From assembly GCA_947442065.1 (NCBI GenBank), contig CANEUY010000006.1, positions 1 through 35,601 on the forward strand: a stretch of DNA of 35,601 bases. Reading direction: 5' to 3'. Under the pieces are notes generated by a model, which was given only the letters and a program-made list of their open reading frames with translations, had not been told where the DNA came from and searched no databases. The DNA comes from Verrucomicrobia subdivision 6 bacterium (GTDB lineage Bacteria; Verrucomicrobiota; Verrucomicrobiia; Methylacidiphilales; Verrucolacustridaceae). Position 1 is the stretch's first letter. The number at the start of each line of letters is the position of its first letter. The translations under genes were made by a program, and so were the position numbers. Shown one piece after another: positions 26,368 to 33,355 of the stretch.

Positions 26368-27201
26368 TCAGAACCCGGAACGGGTTTTTTCTTCTTCGAT
26401 TCCGGACCGCAGGCGGCGACTGAGCTTCGGCCGGATGAATCCATACATCAGGTAACCGCAAAACAAGATTGCCAGGGAGTATTGGTAGGTCTGCACAACC
26501 AGGGCCAGGGTGGCCACAATCAGGAGCATCCGAGGCACGGGCCTTTGGCTTCGCCAATCAATCGTTTTGAAGCTGGGGTAACTGACCTTGCTGAACATCA
26601 TGAAGCTCAAGAAAAGAAGGAGGGCGGCGAGCACATACTTAAAATTTCCGATGATGCGTTCGGATTCGTAGTATTTCAGGAGAAGAAGGGTGACAGAGGC
26701 CACCAGCCCGGCCGCTGCAGGGATGGGGAATCCGGAGAAATCTTTCGTTCGGTTGGCCGGCTCGGGATGAAGCGCCAAGGTGTTAAAGCGTGCGAGACGC
26801 ATCGCACCGCAGACAAGATAGACAAAGGCGATCATCCAACCTAACCGGGCAGGAAGTTCTGCAAGGACGATCTTAAACACCAGGAGTGCGGGGGCGATTC
26901 CGAAGGAAATCACATCGGCGAGAGAATCGAATTCCCGCCCGAATGCGCTTTCGTGTCCGCCCAAGCGGGCAACCCGGCCGTCCAGCATGTCGAAAATGAA
27001 TGCGCCGAGGATCCAAAGGAGGCTCGTCTGATAATGCTGGATCCAGGCACTGTCATCCGAGGCCTGAAGAAGGCTCCCCTGAATGATCTGGAGAACGGCC
27101 ATAAAGCCGCAGAAGAGGTTTCCCGCCGTCATCAGGCTGGGGAGAAGATAAGCAACGCCTTTGCGGGCGGTGGCGGGTGGACGATTTTTTACGCGGGCCA
27201 T
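26368..27201 (-). CDS. pssA: CDP-diacylglycerol-serine O-phosphatidyltransferase
   Basis: Makes phosphatidylserine from CDP-diacylglycerol and serine in the inner membrane. The 277-residue protein has the CDP-alcohol phosphotransferase motif DG-x2-AR-x8-G-x3-D-x3-D complete at 74-96 (Asp74, Gly75, Ala78, Arg79, Gly88, Asp92, Asp96). Multiple membrane segments follow. GNLFCGFMAV at the N-terminus is typical of the integral-membrane PssA type II. It overlaps the end of psd by 13 bases, so the order psd-pssA is transcribed together and yields phosphatidylethanolamine. Confidence 0.95.
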   Translation of the reverse strand: MARVKNRPPATARKGVAYLLPSLMTAGNLFCGFMAVLQIIQGSLLQASDDSAWIQHYQTSLLWILGAFIFDMLDGRVARLGGHESAFGREFDSLADVISFGIAPALLVFKIVLAELPARLGWMIAFVYLVCGAMRLARFNTLALHPEPANRTKDFSGFPIPAAAGLVASVTLLLLKYYESERIIGNFKYVLAALLLFLSFMMFSKVSYPSFKTIDWRSQRPVPRMLLIVATLALVVQTYQYSLAILFCGYLMYGFIRPKLSRRLRSGIEEEKTRSGF

Positions 27202-27815
27202 AGAGCCAGGATGGTTTGGCCGCCTACGACACGTTGGCCGACTTGGACTTGAGGGGTGCAGGAGGAAGGAAAATAGAGGTCGGTTCTGGATCCGAACCGG
27301 ATCATCCCGATTCGCTCTCCGGTGGTGACGGTATCTCCGGGTTTCTTCCAGCCCACAATCCGCCGGGCGATAAGGCCGGCGATCTGGCGTACAAGGATGG
27401 GGCCACGGAGGGTTCGGAGAAGCCAGGTTTGATTTTCGTTCCGGATATCGACCTCGAGGTGTCGGGCGTCGAGAAATTCACCAGCCGAGTAGTGGGTTTT
27501 TTCGATGGTGCCCGAGAAGGGGCTGCGGTTGACGTGGACATCGAGGACGGAGAGGAAAATTCCGACGCGGCGAAACTTTCCGAGGCCGAACGCAGGGTCT
27601 TCCGCCTCGTCGACACATATCACCCTGCCGTCGGCGGGGCTGATGAGGGCGAGTGGATTGGCAGGAGGGGTGCGTTCCGGATCCCGGAAGAAGAGGAGCA
27701 GGCCAATCAGGAGGAGGGATCCTAAGAGGACTCCGATCATCCACCCCATCCACCAAGAGAGGCCAAGGAAAGCGGCGGCGCCGATGAGGAACGGTCTTGC
27801 TTCACGTAAAGCCAT
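27189..27815 (-). CDS. psd: Phosphatidylserine decarboxylase, short type
   Basis: Converts phosphatidylserine to phosphatidylethanolamine with a pyruvoyl cofactor. The 208-residue proenzyme has two membrane segments in residues 8-43, then FFRDPERTPP, SPADGRV (Asp62), DVHVNRSP (His94) and the cleavage site FGSR with Ser176, which becomes the pyruvoyl residue; Asp/His/Ser form the self-cleavage triad. The compact length and FGS site match the short PSD-like class rather than the LGST class of E. coli. The gene runs divergently from cofG, and the gap is only 29 bases if cofG starts at TTG. Confidence 0.94.
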   Translation of the reverse strand: MALREARPFLIGAAAFLGLSWWMGWMIGVLLGSLLLIGLLLFFRDPERTPPANPLALISPADGRVICVDEAEDPAFGLGKFRRVGIFLSVLDVHVNRSPFSGTIEKTHYSAGEFLDARHLEVDIRNENQTWLLRTLRGPILVRQIAGLIARRIVGWKKPGDTVTTGERIGMIRFGSRTDLYFPSSCTPQVQVGQRVVGGQTILALWPA

Positions 27816-27844
27816 GCTAGAATTTTAACTGGAAAATCCCCTGA

Positions 27845-28837
27845 TTGAAAGCCGTTTGCGAAGAGCCTGTTTTGTGGCGAAAGGATTTCAAATCCGGAAG
27901 GCCGGTGACTTATTCGCGCTCTATCACCCTTGTTCTGACCCATGACTGCCCCTGGCGTTGTCGCTATTGTGGATTCCGGTCGGACCACGAGGGGCTAATT
28001 TCGGAGGATAGGATCGACCGGATTGTGCGGGAGGCAAGTGAGGGAGGGGCCAAAGAAGCTCTGCTGATTTCGGGAGAGCGACCGGGAACCATGCCGCACA
28101 TCGGAAGCGAATTGGCGCAGAGGGGGTATCCAGATTTCTGGAGTTTTGCGGCGGTCGTGGCGGACCGATTCCGGGAGGCGGGGCTTTTTCCGCATGGGAA
28201 TTTCGGCCGAATGACGGAGCACGAACTTCGCAGGCTCCGTCCTCACTTTGTTTCCATGGGGATGATGCTGGAGAGTGCTGTGGATGACCCGGGATGTGCG
28301 CCTGAGAAAAAGGCGGTGGGGCGAAAAGCGGGAATTGAGGCGGCCGGTCAGGCCAAGGTTCCGTTTACGAGCGGGATTTTGGTGGGTTGGGGAGAGAGTC
28401 AAAAATCCCGACTGCAATCCTTGGAGGTGCTGTCAGGGATACATTCTCAGTACGGGCATCTGCAGGAAATTTTGATTCAACGGTATGTTCCAAATCAGGG
28501 CTCGAGTTGGCCGGCAGGTGCTCCACCGACTTTGGAGGAGTACCGGGAGATGATCGATTTTTGGCGTAAGCATGCTCCCGGGGTGGCGATCCAGATTCCT
28601 CCCAATCTGGAACCCCGTTGGTTTGAGTTGCTGGACGAACTGGATGACTTGGGCGGAATTTCATGGGCCAAGGATGAGGTCAATCCCAGTCGTCCCTGGG
28701 AACAGCTGGAACATTATCGAAATCTTTGCCGGAGGGCCGGGAGGGAGTTAAAGGAGAGGCTTCCAGTTTATCCAACGCATGCGACCGAGGAATGGTTGGA
28801 TCCCATCTGGCAAAACCGAGTGAGGGAAGAAGGATGA
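27845..28837 (+). CDS. cofG: FO synthase subunit 1, CofG-like radical SAM enzyme
   Basis: With CofH, makes FO (7,8-didemethyl-8-hydroxy-5-deazariboflavin), the deazaflavin core of F420 and a light-harvesting pigment of some photolyases. The radical SAM cysteines are Cys35, Cys39 and Cys42 (CPWRCRYC). Family sequence continues with ISGERPG, FPHGNFG, SMGMMLES, KVPFTSGILVGWGES, YGHLQEILIQ, AIQIPPNL, GGISWAKDEVNPSRPWEQLE and ERLPVYP. MqnC and MqnE of the futalosine route lack this set. From the TTG at 27845 it has 330 residues; GTG at 27905, right at VTYSRSITL, where many CofG proteins begin, is an alternative with GGAAGG just before it. The stop overlaps the cofH start by four bases. Confidence 0.86.
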   Translation: MKAVCEEPVLWRKDFKSGRPVTYSRSITLVLTHDCPWRCRYCGFRSDHEGLISEDRIDRIVREASEGGAKEALLISGERPGTMPHIGSELAQRGYPDFWSFAAVVADRFREAGLFPHGNFGRMTEHELRRLRPHFVSMGMMLESAVDDPGCAPEKKAVGRKAGIEAAGQAKVPFTSGILVGWGESQKSRLQSLEVLSGIHSQYGHLQEILIQRYVPNQGSSWPAGAPPTLEEYREMIDFWRKHAPGVAIQIPPNLEPRWFELLDELDDLGGISWAKDEVNPSRPWEQLEHYRNLCRRAGRELKERLPVYPTHATEEWLDPIWQNRVREEG

Positions 28838-29937
28838 GGGATTACTGGAAAATGCCCTTGGATGAATTACGGGAAGAGGCCCGGGAAAAGACATTGCGCC
28901 AACATGGTCGTAAGGTGACTTATGTCGTCAATCGAAACGCCAATTTCACACGAGTCTGTAATGTGGGGTGTTCTTTTTGTGGTTTCGGACGCCGTCCGGG
29001 AACCAAGGGGGCGAACTCCGACCGGATTGATGAAGTGGTGGCTCGTGTGGCCAAGACCCCCTGGGTGACGGAAGTTTGCCTTCAGGGGGGGATCGATCCC
29101 GATTTGCCGCCAGAATATTATTTCGATTTGGTGCGTGCTCTACGAGAGGCATTTCCCTGGATGCATCTGCACGCCTTTTCGCCCATGGAGATTGATTCCC
29201 TTTGCGCCAAAGCGGATTGCGAACCGGAAGAGATCCTTTCCAAGATGCGGGCGGCCGGGGTGGGAACGATTCCCGGAACGGCGGCGGAAATTCTTGTCGA
29301 TGAAGTGAGGAGGAAAATCTCCCGAAACAAATTGCCGGTCGCCCGATGGGTGCAAATCGTCCGTGCGGCTCACCGAACAGGTTTAAAGTCGAGCGCCACC
29401 ATCCTGTTCGGCCATGTGGAAAGATGGGAGGATATCCGGGCACATTTCGATGTCTTGCGGTCTGTTCAGGAGTCGACGGGTGGATTCACCGAACTGGTTC
29501 CTTTGGCCTTTATCCCGTATCAAAATCGGCTCGGATCCATGCTGGCCCGCCGGGCGGGGAGTATGGGGGTGCTTGAGGAGAGGATTCGGAAGCGGGCGAT
29601 GCGGCTTTATCCTTTGGCACGAATGGTTTTAGGAGAGGTCATCCCGAATTTGCAAACGAGTTGGGTTAAGCTGGGGGTGGAGGGGGCGGTCGAATCCTTG
29701 GGGTGGGGATGTAATGATTTTGGAGGCACTCTCTATGAAGAATCGATCACCCGCTCGAGCGGAGGAAAACACGGGGAAAAAATGGAACCCGATGAAATTG
29801 AGGCGGCCATCCGAGGGGCGGGTTATCAGGCCTCTTTGCGTTCGACTGTGTACGGCCCGGTGAAAAATCGTTTTTCCCTCGTAAAAAAGAGTTGTCACCC
29901 TCCTGCGAGGGAGCATCTTGTCCCTCGTATCGCTTAA
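28834..29937 (+). CDS. cofH: FO synthase subunit 2, CofH-like radical SAM enzyme
   Basis: Condenses a tyrosine-derived unit with 5-amino-6-ribitylaminouracil, giving the substrate for CofG. From the ATG at 28834 (GGAAGAAGG upstream) it has 367 residues. Radical SAM cysteines are Cys42, Cys46 and Cys49 in CNVGCSFC after VVNRNANFTRV. The rest follows CofH: CLQGGIDPDLPPEYY, HLHAFSPMEI, TIPGTAAEILVDEVRR, LFGHVERWEDI, TGGFTELVPLAF, QTSWVKLGVEG, NDFGGTLYEESITR. The PGTAAEIL wording separates it from MqnC, which has PGGGAEIL. The four-base overlap with cofG implies coupled translation. Genes cofC, cofD and cofE for F420 are not in this window. Confidence 0.85.
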   Translation: MRDYWKMPLDELREEAREKTLRQHGRKVTYVVNRNANFTRVCNVGCSFCGFGRRPGTKGANSDRIDEVVARVAKTPWVTEVCLQGGIDPDLPPEYYFDLVRALREAFPWMHLHAFSPMEIDSLCAKADCEPEEILSKMRAAGVGTIPGTAAEILVDEVRRKISRNKLPVARWVQIVRAAHRTGLKSSATILFGHVERWEDIRAHFDVLRSVQESTGGFTELVPLAFIPYQNRLGSMLARRAGSMGVLEERIRKRAMRLYPLARMVLGEVIPNLQTSWVKLGVEGAVESLGWGCNDFGGTLYEESITRSSGGKHGEKMEPDEIEAAIRGAGYQASLRSTVYGPVKNRFSLVKKSCHPPAREHLVPRIA

Positions 29938-29950
29938 CAAAACCCAAACC

Positions 29951-29956
29951 AAGGAG
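29951..29956 (+). promoter_or_regulatory. Strong Shine-Dalgarno AAGGAG before the SWIB gene
   Basis: AAGGAG lies ten bases before the ATG at 29967 and is one of the few clear ribosome-binding sites in the window. It decides the SWIB start over the in-frame upstream codons at 29892, which overlap the end of cofH. Confidence 0.7.
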
Positions 29957-29966
29957 ATTAAGTAAC

Positions 29967-30224
29967 ATGGCAAGAAAACCGAATGCAGCGTTTATGAAAC
30001 CCGTACAACCCGACGCCATCCTGGCGGCAATCGTTGGAAGCAAGCCGCTTCCCCGCACGGAAATGACCAAAAAGCTCTGGGCCTACATCAAGAAGAAAGG
30101 CCTCCAAGACAAGAAGAACAAGCGGATGATCCATGCGGACGAACTCTTCAAACCCCTTTTCGGTGGAAAGAGCTCGGCCAACATGTTTGAACTGACCAAG
30201 TACGCCAGCAAACACGTTAAATAA
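29967..30224 (+). CDS. SWIB-domain protein (85 residues)
   Basis: The whole 85-residue protein is a SWIB/MDM2 fold: PNAAFMKPVQPDAILAAIVG, PLPRTEMTKKLWAYIKKKGLQD, RMIHADELFKPLFGG, FELTKYASKHV. In eukaryotes SWIB is part of SWI/SNF chromatin remodellers; among bacteria it is known mostly from chlamydiae and relatives in the PVC group, alone or fused to topoisomerase I. Here it stands alone and very basic, so DNA or nucleoid binding is likely but not shown. A terminator follows closely, so it is either the last gene of the cofGH unit or a single-gene unit. Confidence 0.93.
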   Translation: MARKPNAAFMKPVQPDAILAAIVGSKPLPRTEMTKKLWAYIKKKGLQDKKNKRMIHADELFKPLFGGKSSANMFELTKYASKHVK

Positions 30225-30269
30225 GCTTTTCTCCTTGCTGGGAATTTTTTCCGGCAATTGAAAACAGAA

Positions 30270-30310
30270 ATACCCCGTCGGGAAACAGCCCCGGCGGGGT
30301 ATTTTTTTTG
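30270..30310 (+). terminator. Rho-independent terminator after the SWIB gene
   Basis: A 13-base stem (30270-30282 with 30290-30302, one G-U wobble, otherwise fully paired, GC-rich) with a seven-base loop is followed by eight or more T. It ends transcription of the SWIB gene and probably of the cofG-cofH-SWIB unit. It is the clearest terminator in the window. Confidence 0.9.
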
Positions 30311-30346
30311 TTCGTCAGTTGTCAGATGAGTTGTTAGATTATCGTT

Positions 30347-30751
30347 ATGGATATAACCAAACTCACGGCGAAAGAATTCACCCGCATTATCAAACTATTG
30401 CGGAAAAAAGAGACTCTGGAAAAGAAACTGGGCGCCCTAGAGCGATCGGTGGCGAAAGTGGTGGGAGCAGGCGCATCTGTGGTGGCCCGCAAGGCGAATC
30501 GAATTGCCCGCAGCCGTGTGGCCCGTGGAGGGAAGCGTTCGACGGGTCAGAAATTCAACCGACGAGGCGGATTGCGAAAAGTGATTCTTGCCCAGTTGAA
30601 TCGGGCCGGAAAAACCGGATTAAAGATCAAGGATTTGGCGAAACAAATGAACATCCAGCGCCAGCGGTTGGATACATGGTTTTATCAGAATGTAAAAAAG
30701 ATCCGGGGGTTGCGCAAAATCGGTCCGGGTCATTATCACCTCCGCGGGTAA
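30347..30751 (+). CDS. Basic winged-helix protein, uncharacterised
   Basis: A 134-residue protein. Residues 1-45 are a helical coil (MDITKLTAKEFTRIIKLL onward). Residues 45-75 are very rich in Arg, Lys, Ala and Gly (VARKANRIARSRVARGGKR), like nucleoid tails. Residues 75-134 look like a winged helix: RKVILAQLNRAGKTGLKIKDLAKQ, NIQRQRLDTWFYQNV, then the wing GPGHYHLRG. It has a likely DNA-binding role. It comes just after the SWIB gene and its terminator, so the two basic proteins are adjacent but separately transcribed. I do not recognise a named family. Confidence 0.75.
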   Translation: MDITKLTAKEFTRIIKLLRKKETLEKKLGALERSVAKVVGAGASVVARKANRIARSRVARGGKRSTGQKFNRRGGLRKVILAQLNRAGKTGLKIKDLAKQMNIQRQRLDTWFYQNVKKIRGLRKIGPGHYHLRG

Positions 30752-30756
30752 AGCAG

Positions 30757-30843
30757 CGGACGAGGTAGGATTCGAACCTACGAATGCCTTTCGGCATCTG
30801 CGGTTTTCAAGACCGCCGCGTTCAACCGCTCCGCCACTCGTCC
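30757..30843 (-). tRNA. tRNA-Ser(UGA)
   Basis: An 87-base cloverleaf on the minus strand: acceptor stem GGACGAG pairs with CTCGTCC, discriminator G, D-arm GCGGAGCGGTTGAACGC, anticodon arm GCGGT-CTTGAAA-ACCGC with anticodon TGA, long variable arm GATGCC-GAAA-GGCATT as expected for serine, and T-arm GTAGG-TTCGAAT-CCTAC. It reads UCN codons. CCA is not encoded; the next bases are CTG. It is transcribed against the flanking protein genes. Confidence 0.97.
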
Positions 30844-30868
30844 CTTGTCTTATGCTTAGACGGGTTTT

Positions 30869-31624
30869 GTGGTGAAAGCGAGTCCACCCCGACTCCTGAT
30901 CCTCGGTGCGGGTTTCCTCGGGAGGGAAGTCGCGCGGCAAGCAGTCGCAGGCGCATGGTCAGTTTTTCCGATCGTCCGAACCGAAGATTCCGCACAGGAA
31001 CTGAGGAATCTTTTCCCGTTTGCTCAAGCAGCGGACGGATTGGAGTCCGGTTTCTGGGATGAGTTGGCTGGAGAATGGGGAGGTTTAGTCTGGTCGATGA
31101 CTCCTTCCCGAAAAGTGGACGAGGGGAATTTTGAGGTTATGCATCGTCAGGGGGTTTTATTGGCTACCGAATGGGCGAAAAAAAACAGCGTTCCCTTCGT
31201 GTATCTGTCCTCGACTTCGGTGTATGCGGAATCCGGAGGCAGATGGGTCGATGAATCGTCTCCGGTAGCGGAGGATGATCCCCGTGCCCAAGCGATGGTG
31301 ACGGCCGAAAGGGCGACCCTCCGGATCGGGGGTTCGGTTTTACGCTGTGCCGGGCTTTATGGACAGGGACGGGAACTCAGAACGAATGCGACCGGACCGG
31401 AGAGATGGCTCAACGTGATTCATGTTGAGGATGCGGCGCGGGCTGTGGGGGTGGCTTTGCGAAAGTCGGGTGAAGTATTCAATGCATGTGAGGATTATCC
31501 TTTGGCCCGGGGAACTCCCGGGGGTGTCTGGGGTGAGAAATCGGTTCGAAGCCGGAGAAGCAAGAGAGTGCAAAATGGAAAACTTCGAGATGCCGGATGG
31601 ACACCGCTGCATCGGGCGAAATAA
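30869..31624 (+). CDS. NAD-binding SDR/epimerase-like protein
   Basis: A 251-residue protein with the extended-SDR cofactor loop ILGAGFLGREVARQ (about 10-24) and YLSSTSVYAES, RCAGLYGQGREL and a short sugar-nucleotide-like C-terminal half. The YxxxK pair of true epimerases is not found at the usual place (after SSTSVYAESGG the expected Tyr is missing), as in the YeeZ-like branch of this superfamily. The substrate is unknown. The start is GTG at 30869 or at 30872. It follows the tRNA on the other strand and ends 36 bases before the convergent SDR. Confidence 0.8.
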   Translation: MVKASPPRLLILGAGFLGREVARQAVAGAWSVFPIVRTEDSAQELRNLFPFAQAADGLESGFWDELAGEWGGLVWSMTPSRKVDEGNFEVMHRQGVLLATEWAKKNSVPFVYLSSTSVYAESGGRWVDESSPVAEDDPRAQAMVTAERATLRIGGSVLRCAGLYGQGRELRTNATGPERWLNVIHVEDAARAVGVALRKSGEVFNACEDYPLARGTPGGVWGEKSVRSRRSKRVQNGKLRDAGWTPLHRAK

Positions 31625-31660
31625 AAACAGAAAAAGTTACGAGAAATATTCGGGTTGCGG

Positions 31661-32386
31661 CTAGAGATTCCAACCCCCGGAGAGGATCAGATTTGTGCCG
31701 GAGACCTGGGAAGCTTCGGGCGAGAGAAGGTAACGCATCGCGGAAGCGACCTCCTCGAAGGAGACAGGTCGACCGGAAGGAAGGGAGCGAGACGGCGGAA
31801 GTCCGATGCTGTTCTCCAGATAACCCGGGGAGATGAGGTTCACGGTGATCTTGCGGCGGATCAGTTCCGCAGCAAAGGAGCGGGTGAGGAGCGTGACACC
31901 GGTTTTACCGACGTGATATCCGGGAGCCATCCGTCGGGCATGGAGTCGATCCCCAGCGGCATCCCCGAGATTGATGATCCGGCCTCCGGATTTTGGAAAA
32001 AGAGGAAGGGAGCCTTGGGTCGTGAGAAAAACCGCAGTTGCGGTGCTTTCCAGACCCGCCTGCCAATCCTCGAAACGAGTACGGAGGAGGGGGGTGGGGC
32101 GGTAGGTGCCTGCATTGTTGATCAAGACATCCAGTCGGCCGAATTTTTTGCGAATCTGCAGGATCATGCGGTTCACGTCCTTGGGGCGGGACAGATCGGC
32201 CCGGATGACTTCGGTTGGGGTTCCTCGGGCACGAAGCTGGCGGGCCAACCGGAGAGTCGCTTGCTTTCCACTTCGATGGTGAAGGACGAGGGAATAGCCC
32301 AGGTCGGCCAATTCCCGGGCGAGGAAAGCCCCCAGCCCCCCGGAAGCACCGGTGACCAGAGCAATGCCGGGTGGGAATTTTTTCAT
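31661..32386 (-). CDS. SDR reductase resembling pteridine reductase (PTR1/FolM)
   Basis: A 241-residue classical SDR from the ATG at 32386 (the frame is open further but not conserved). TGASGGLG (12-19) is the cofactor loop, NNAG 90-93, and Tyr157-xxx-Lys161 the catalytic pair. Two features point to pteridine reductases: LHHRSGKQA (35-43), like the HxRS NADPH-binding motif of PTR1, and IINLGDAAGD (137-146), where Asp142 stands where classical SDRs have the catalytic Ser, as in PTR1. So reduction of a biopterin- or folate-type substrate is the best guess; general SDR activity is possible. Its ATG overlaps the stop of the DHPS-like gene (ATGA). Confidence 0.82.
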   Translation of the reverse strand: MKKFPPGIALVTGASGGLGAFLARELADLGYSLVLHHRSGKQATLRLARQLRARGTPTEVIRADLSRPKDVNRMILQIRKKFGRLDVLINNAGTYRPTPLLRTRFEDWQAGLESTATAVFLTTQGSLPLFPKSGGRIINLGDAAGDRLHARRMAPGYHVGKTGVTLLTRSFAAELIRRKITVNLISPGYLENSIGLPPSRSLPSGRPVSFEEVASAMRYLLSPEASQVSGTNLILSGGWNL

Positions 32387-33273
32387 GAAAGAATGCCGAG
32401 AGTCCGGGCGACGGCGCGAACCTTGGGGATTTCGTGAGTGCGCAGAAGATCGGTTTTGCCGAGTAGGGCGAGGACGGCAAAGAGAGGTTCGGCCGAGCGA
32501 ACCTCGTCTTGGAAAAACTCGAAAGCATGGGGAAGGGCGTGACAAACGGGCCAACCCAGCTTCCGCAGGCGGAAACTATTTAAGAAAGTTTCCGCCTGAT
32601 AGCGGATTCGGGCCGAGCTGTCCTGAAGATTGCGATAATAAAACCCCAACCCCGGATCGATCCAGATGGCGTGGACACCGGCATGGACGGCACGATCAAT
32701 TTCAGACCGGAAATATTCGAGCAGGGTGTGGGTATGGTCGGCCGATGGGGTGAAGTCCCCGACTTCGCGCACATTTTTTCCCTGTACGTAGCAAAGAATC
32801 ACGCCGGCTCGGTGCTCGGCAACCATACGATAAACTTCATCGGAGGGGCGCGTTCCCGTGAGATTGAGAACAGCAGCACCGGCTTCAAGACAGCGGCGGG
32901 CAACTTCCGGTTGGTAGGTTTCCACTGAGATCAGGGCACCTGCACGGGAGAGGGGTTCAAGGATGGGGAGAAGGGTTTGGATTTGTTGTTGGGCGTCTGC
33001 CCGGGCGGCATGCGCGAGGCTGGACTCGGCGCCGAGATCAATGAGGTGGGCTCCTTCGGCCTGGAGGCGGTAGGCCCGGGCAAGGGCCGCGTCGGTTCCT
33101 GTGACCACACTTTCCCGGTACCAAGAGTCGGGACTGAGATTGATAACTCCCATGAGGTGGGGGCCGTTGGCGGATGAAAAAGAATGACCCCGGAGGGTAA
33201 ATTCCGCAGTGCGGGAAGTCAGGTCGGAGGCATATTTTTGTGCCAGTTCAGCCAAATGTTCCAAGGAAAGCAT
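32383..33273 (-). CDS. Divergent dihydropteroate synthase-like (pterin-binding) protein
   Basis: A 296-residue TIM-barrel protein of the pterin-binding family. Kept: VINLSPDS (43-50; Asn45 matches the loop Asn), Asn137 in VLNLTGT, Asp206 in IDPGLGF, Arg278/His280 in RTHEI. Changed: ESTRPG is ESSLAHA, SVDTYK is SVETYQ (Glu118 for Asp), and the SRK lysine that binds the pterin is missing, with the segment near 241-251 reading WPVCHALPHAF. These losses affect the p-aminobenzoate/diphosphate loops and pterin clamp of real DHPS. A canonical folP lies at 4567-5406. A pterin-binding enzyme with another reaction is the likeliest reading. It is coupled to the downstream PTR1-like SDR. Confidence 0.82.
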   Translation of the reverse strand: MLSLEHLAELAQKYASDLTSRTAEFTLRGHSFSSANGPHLMGVINLSPDSWYRESVVTGTDAALARAYRLQAEGAHLIDLGAESSLAHAARADAQQQIQTLLPILEPLSRAGALISVETYQPEVARRCLEAGAAVLNLTGTRPSDEVYRMVAEHRAGVILCYVQGKNVREVGDFTPSADHTHTLLEYFRSEIDRAVHAGVHAIWIDPGLGFYYRNLQDSSARIRYQAETFLNSFRLRKLGWPVCHALPHAFEFFQDEVRSAEPLFAVLALLGKTDLLRTHEIPKVRAVARTLGILS

Positions 33274-33355
33274 GAAGGAATCAGCTTAGGGGGAAAATCG
33301 GCGCTGGGCGAGAGTGGGGATGGACGGGAGGGGAGGGCGAATCCAGAGTGGCTGG

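Noticed and set aside
27845-29937. The two radical SAM genes as futalosine-pathway MqnE/MqnC
   Set aside because: The first gene follows CofG through its whole length, and the second has PGTAAEIL instead of PGGGAEIL, with NDFGGTLYEES at the end; both fit FO synthase better.
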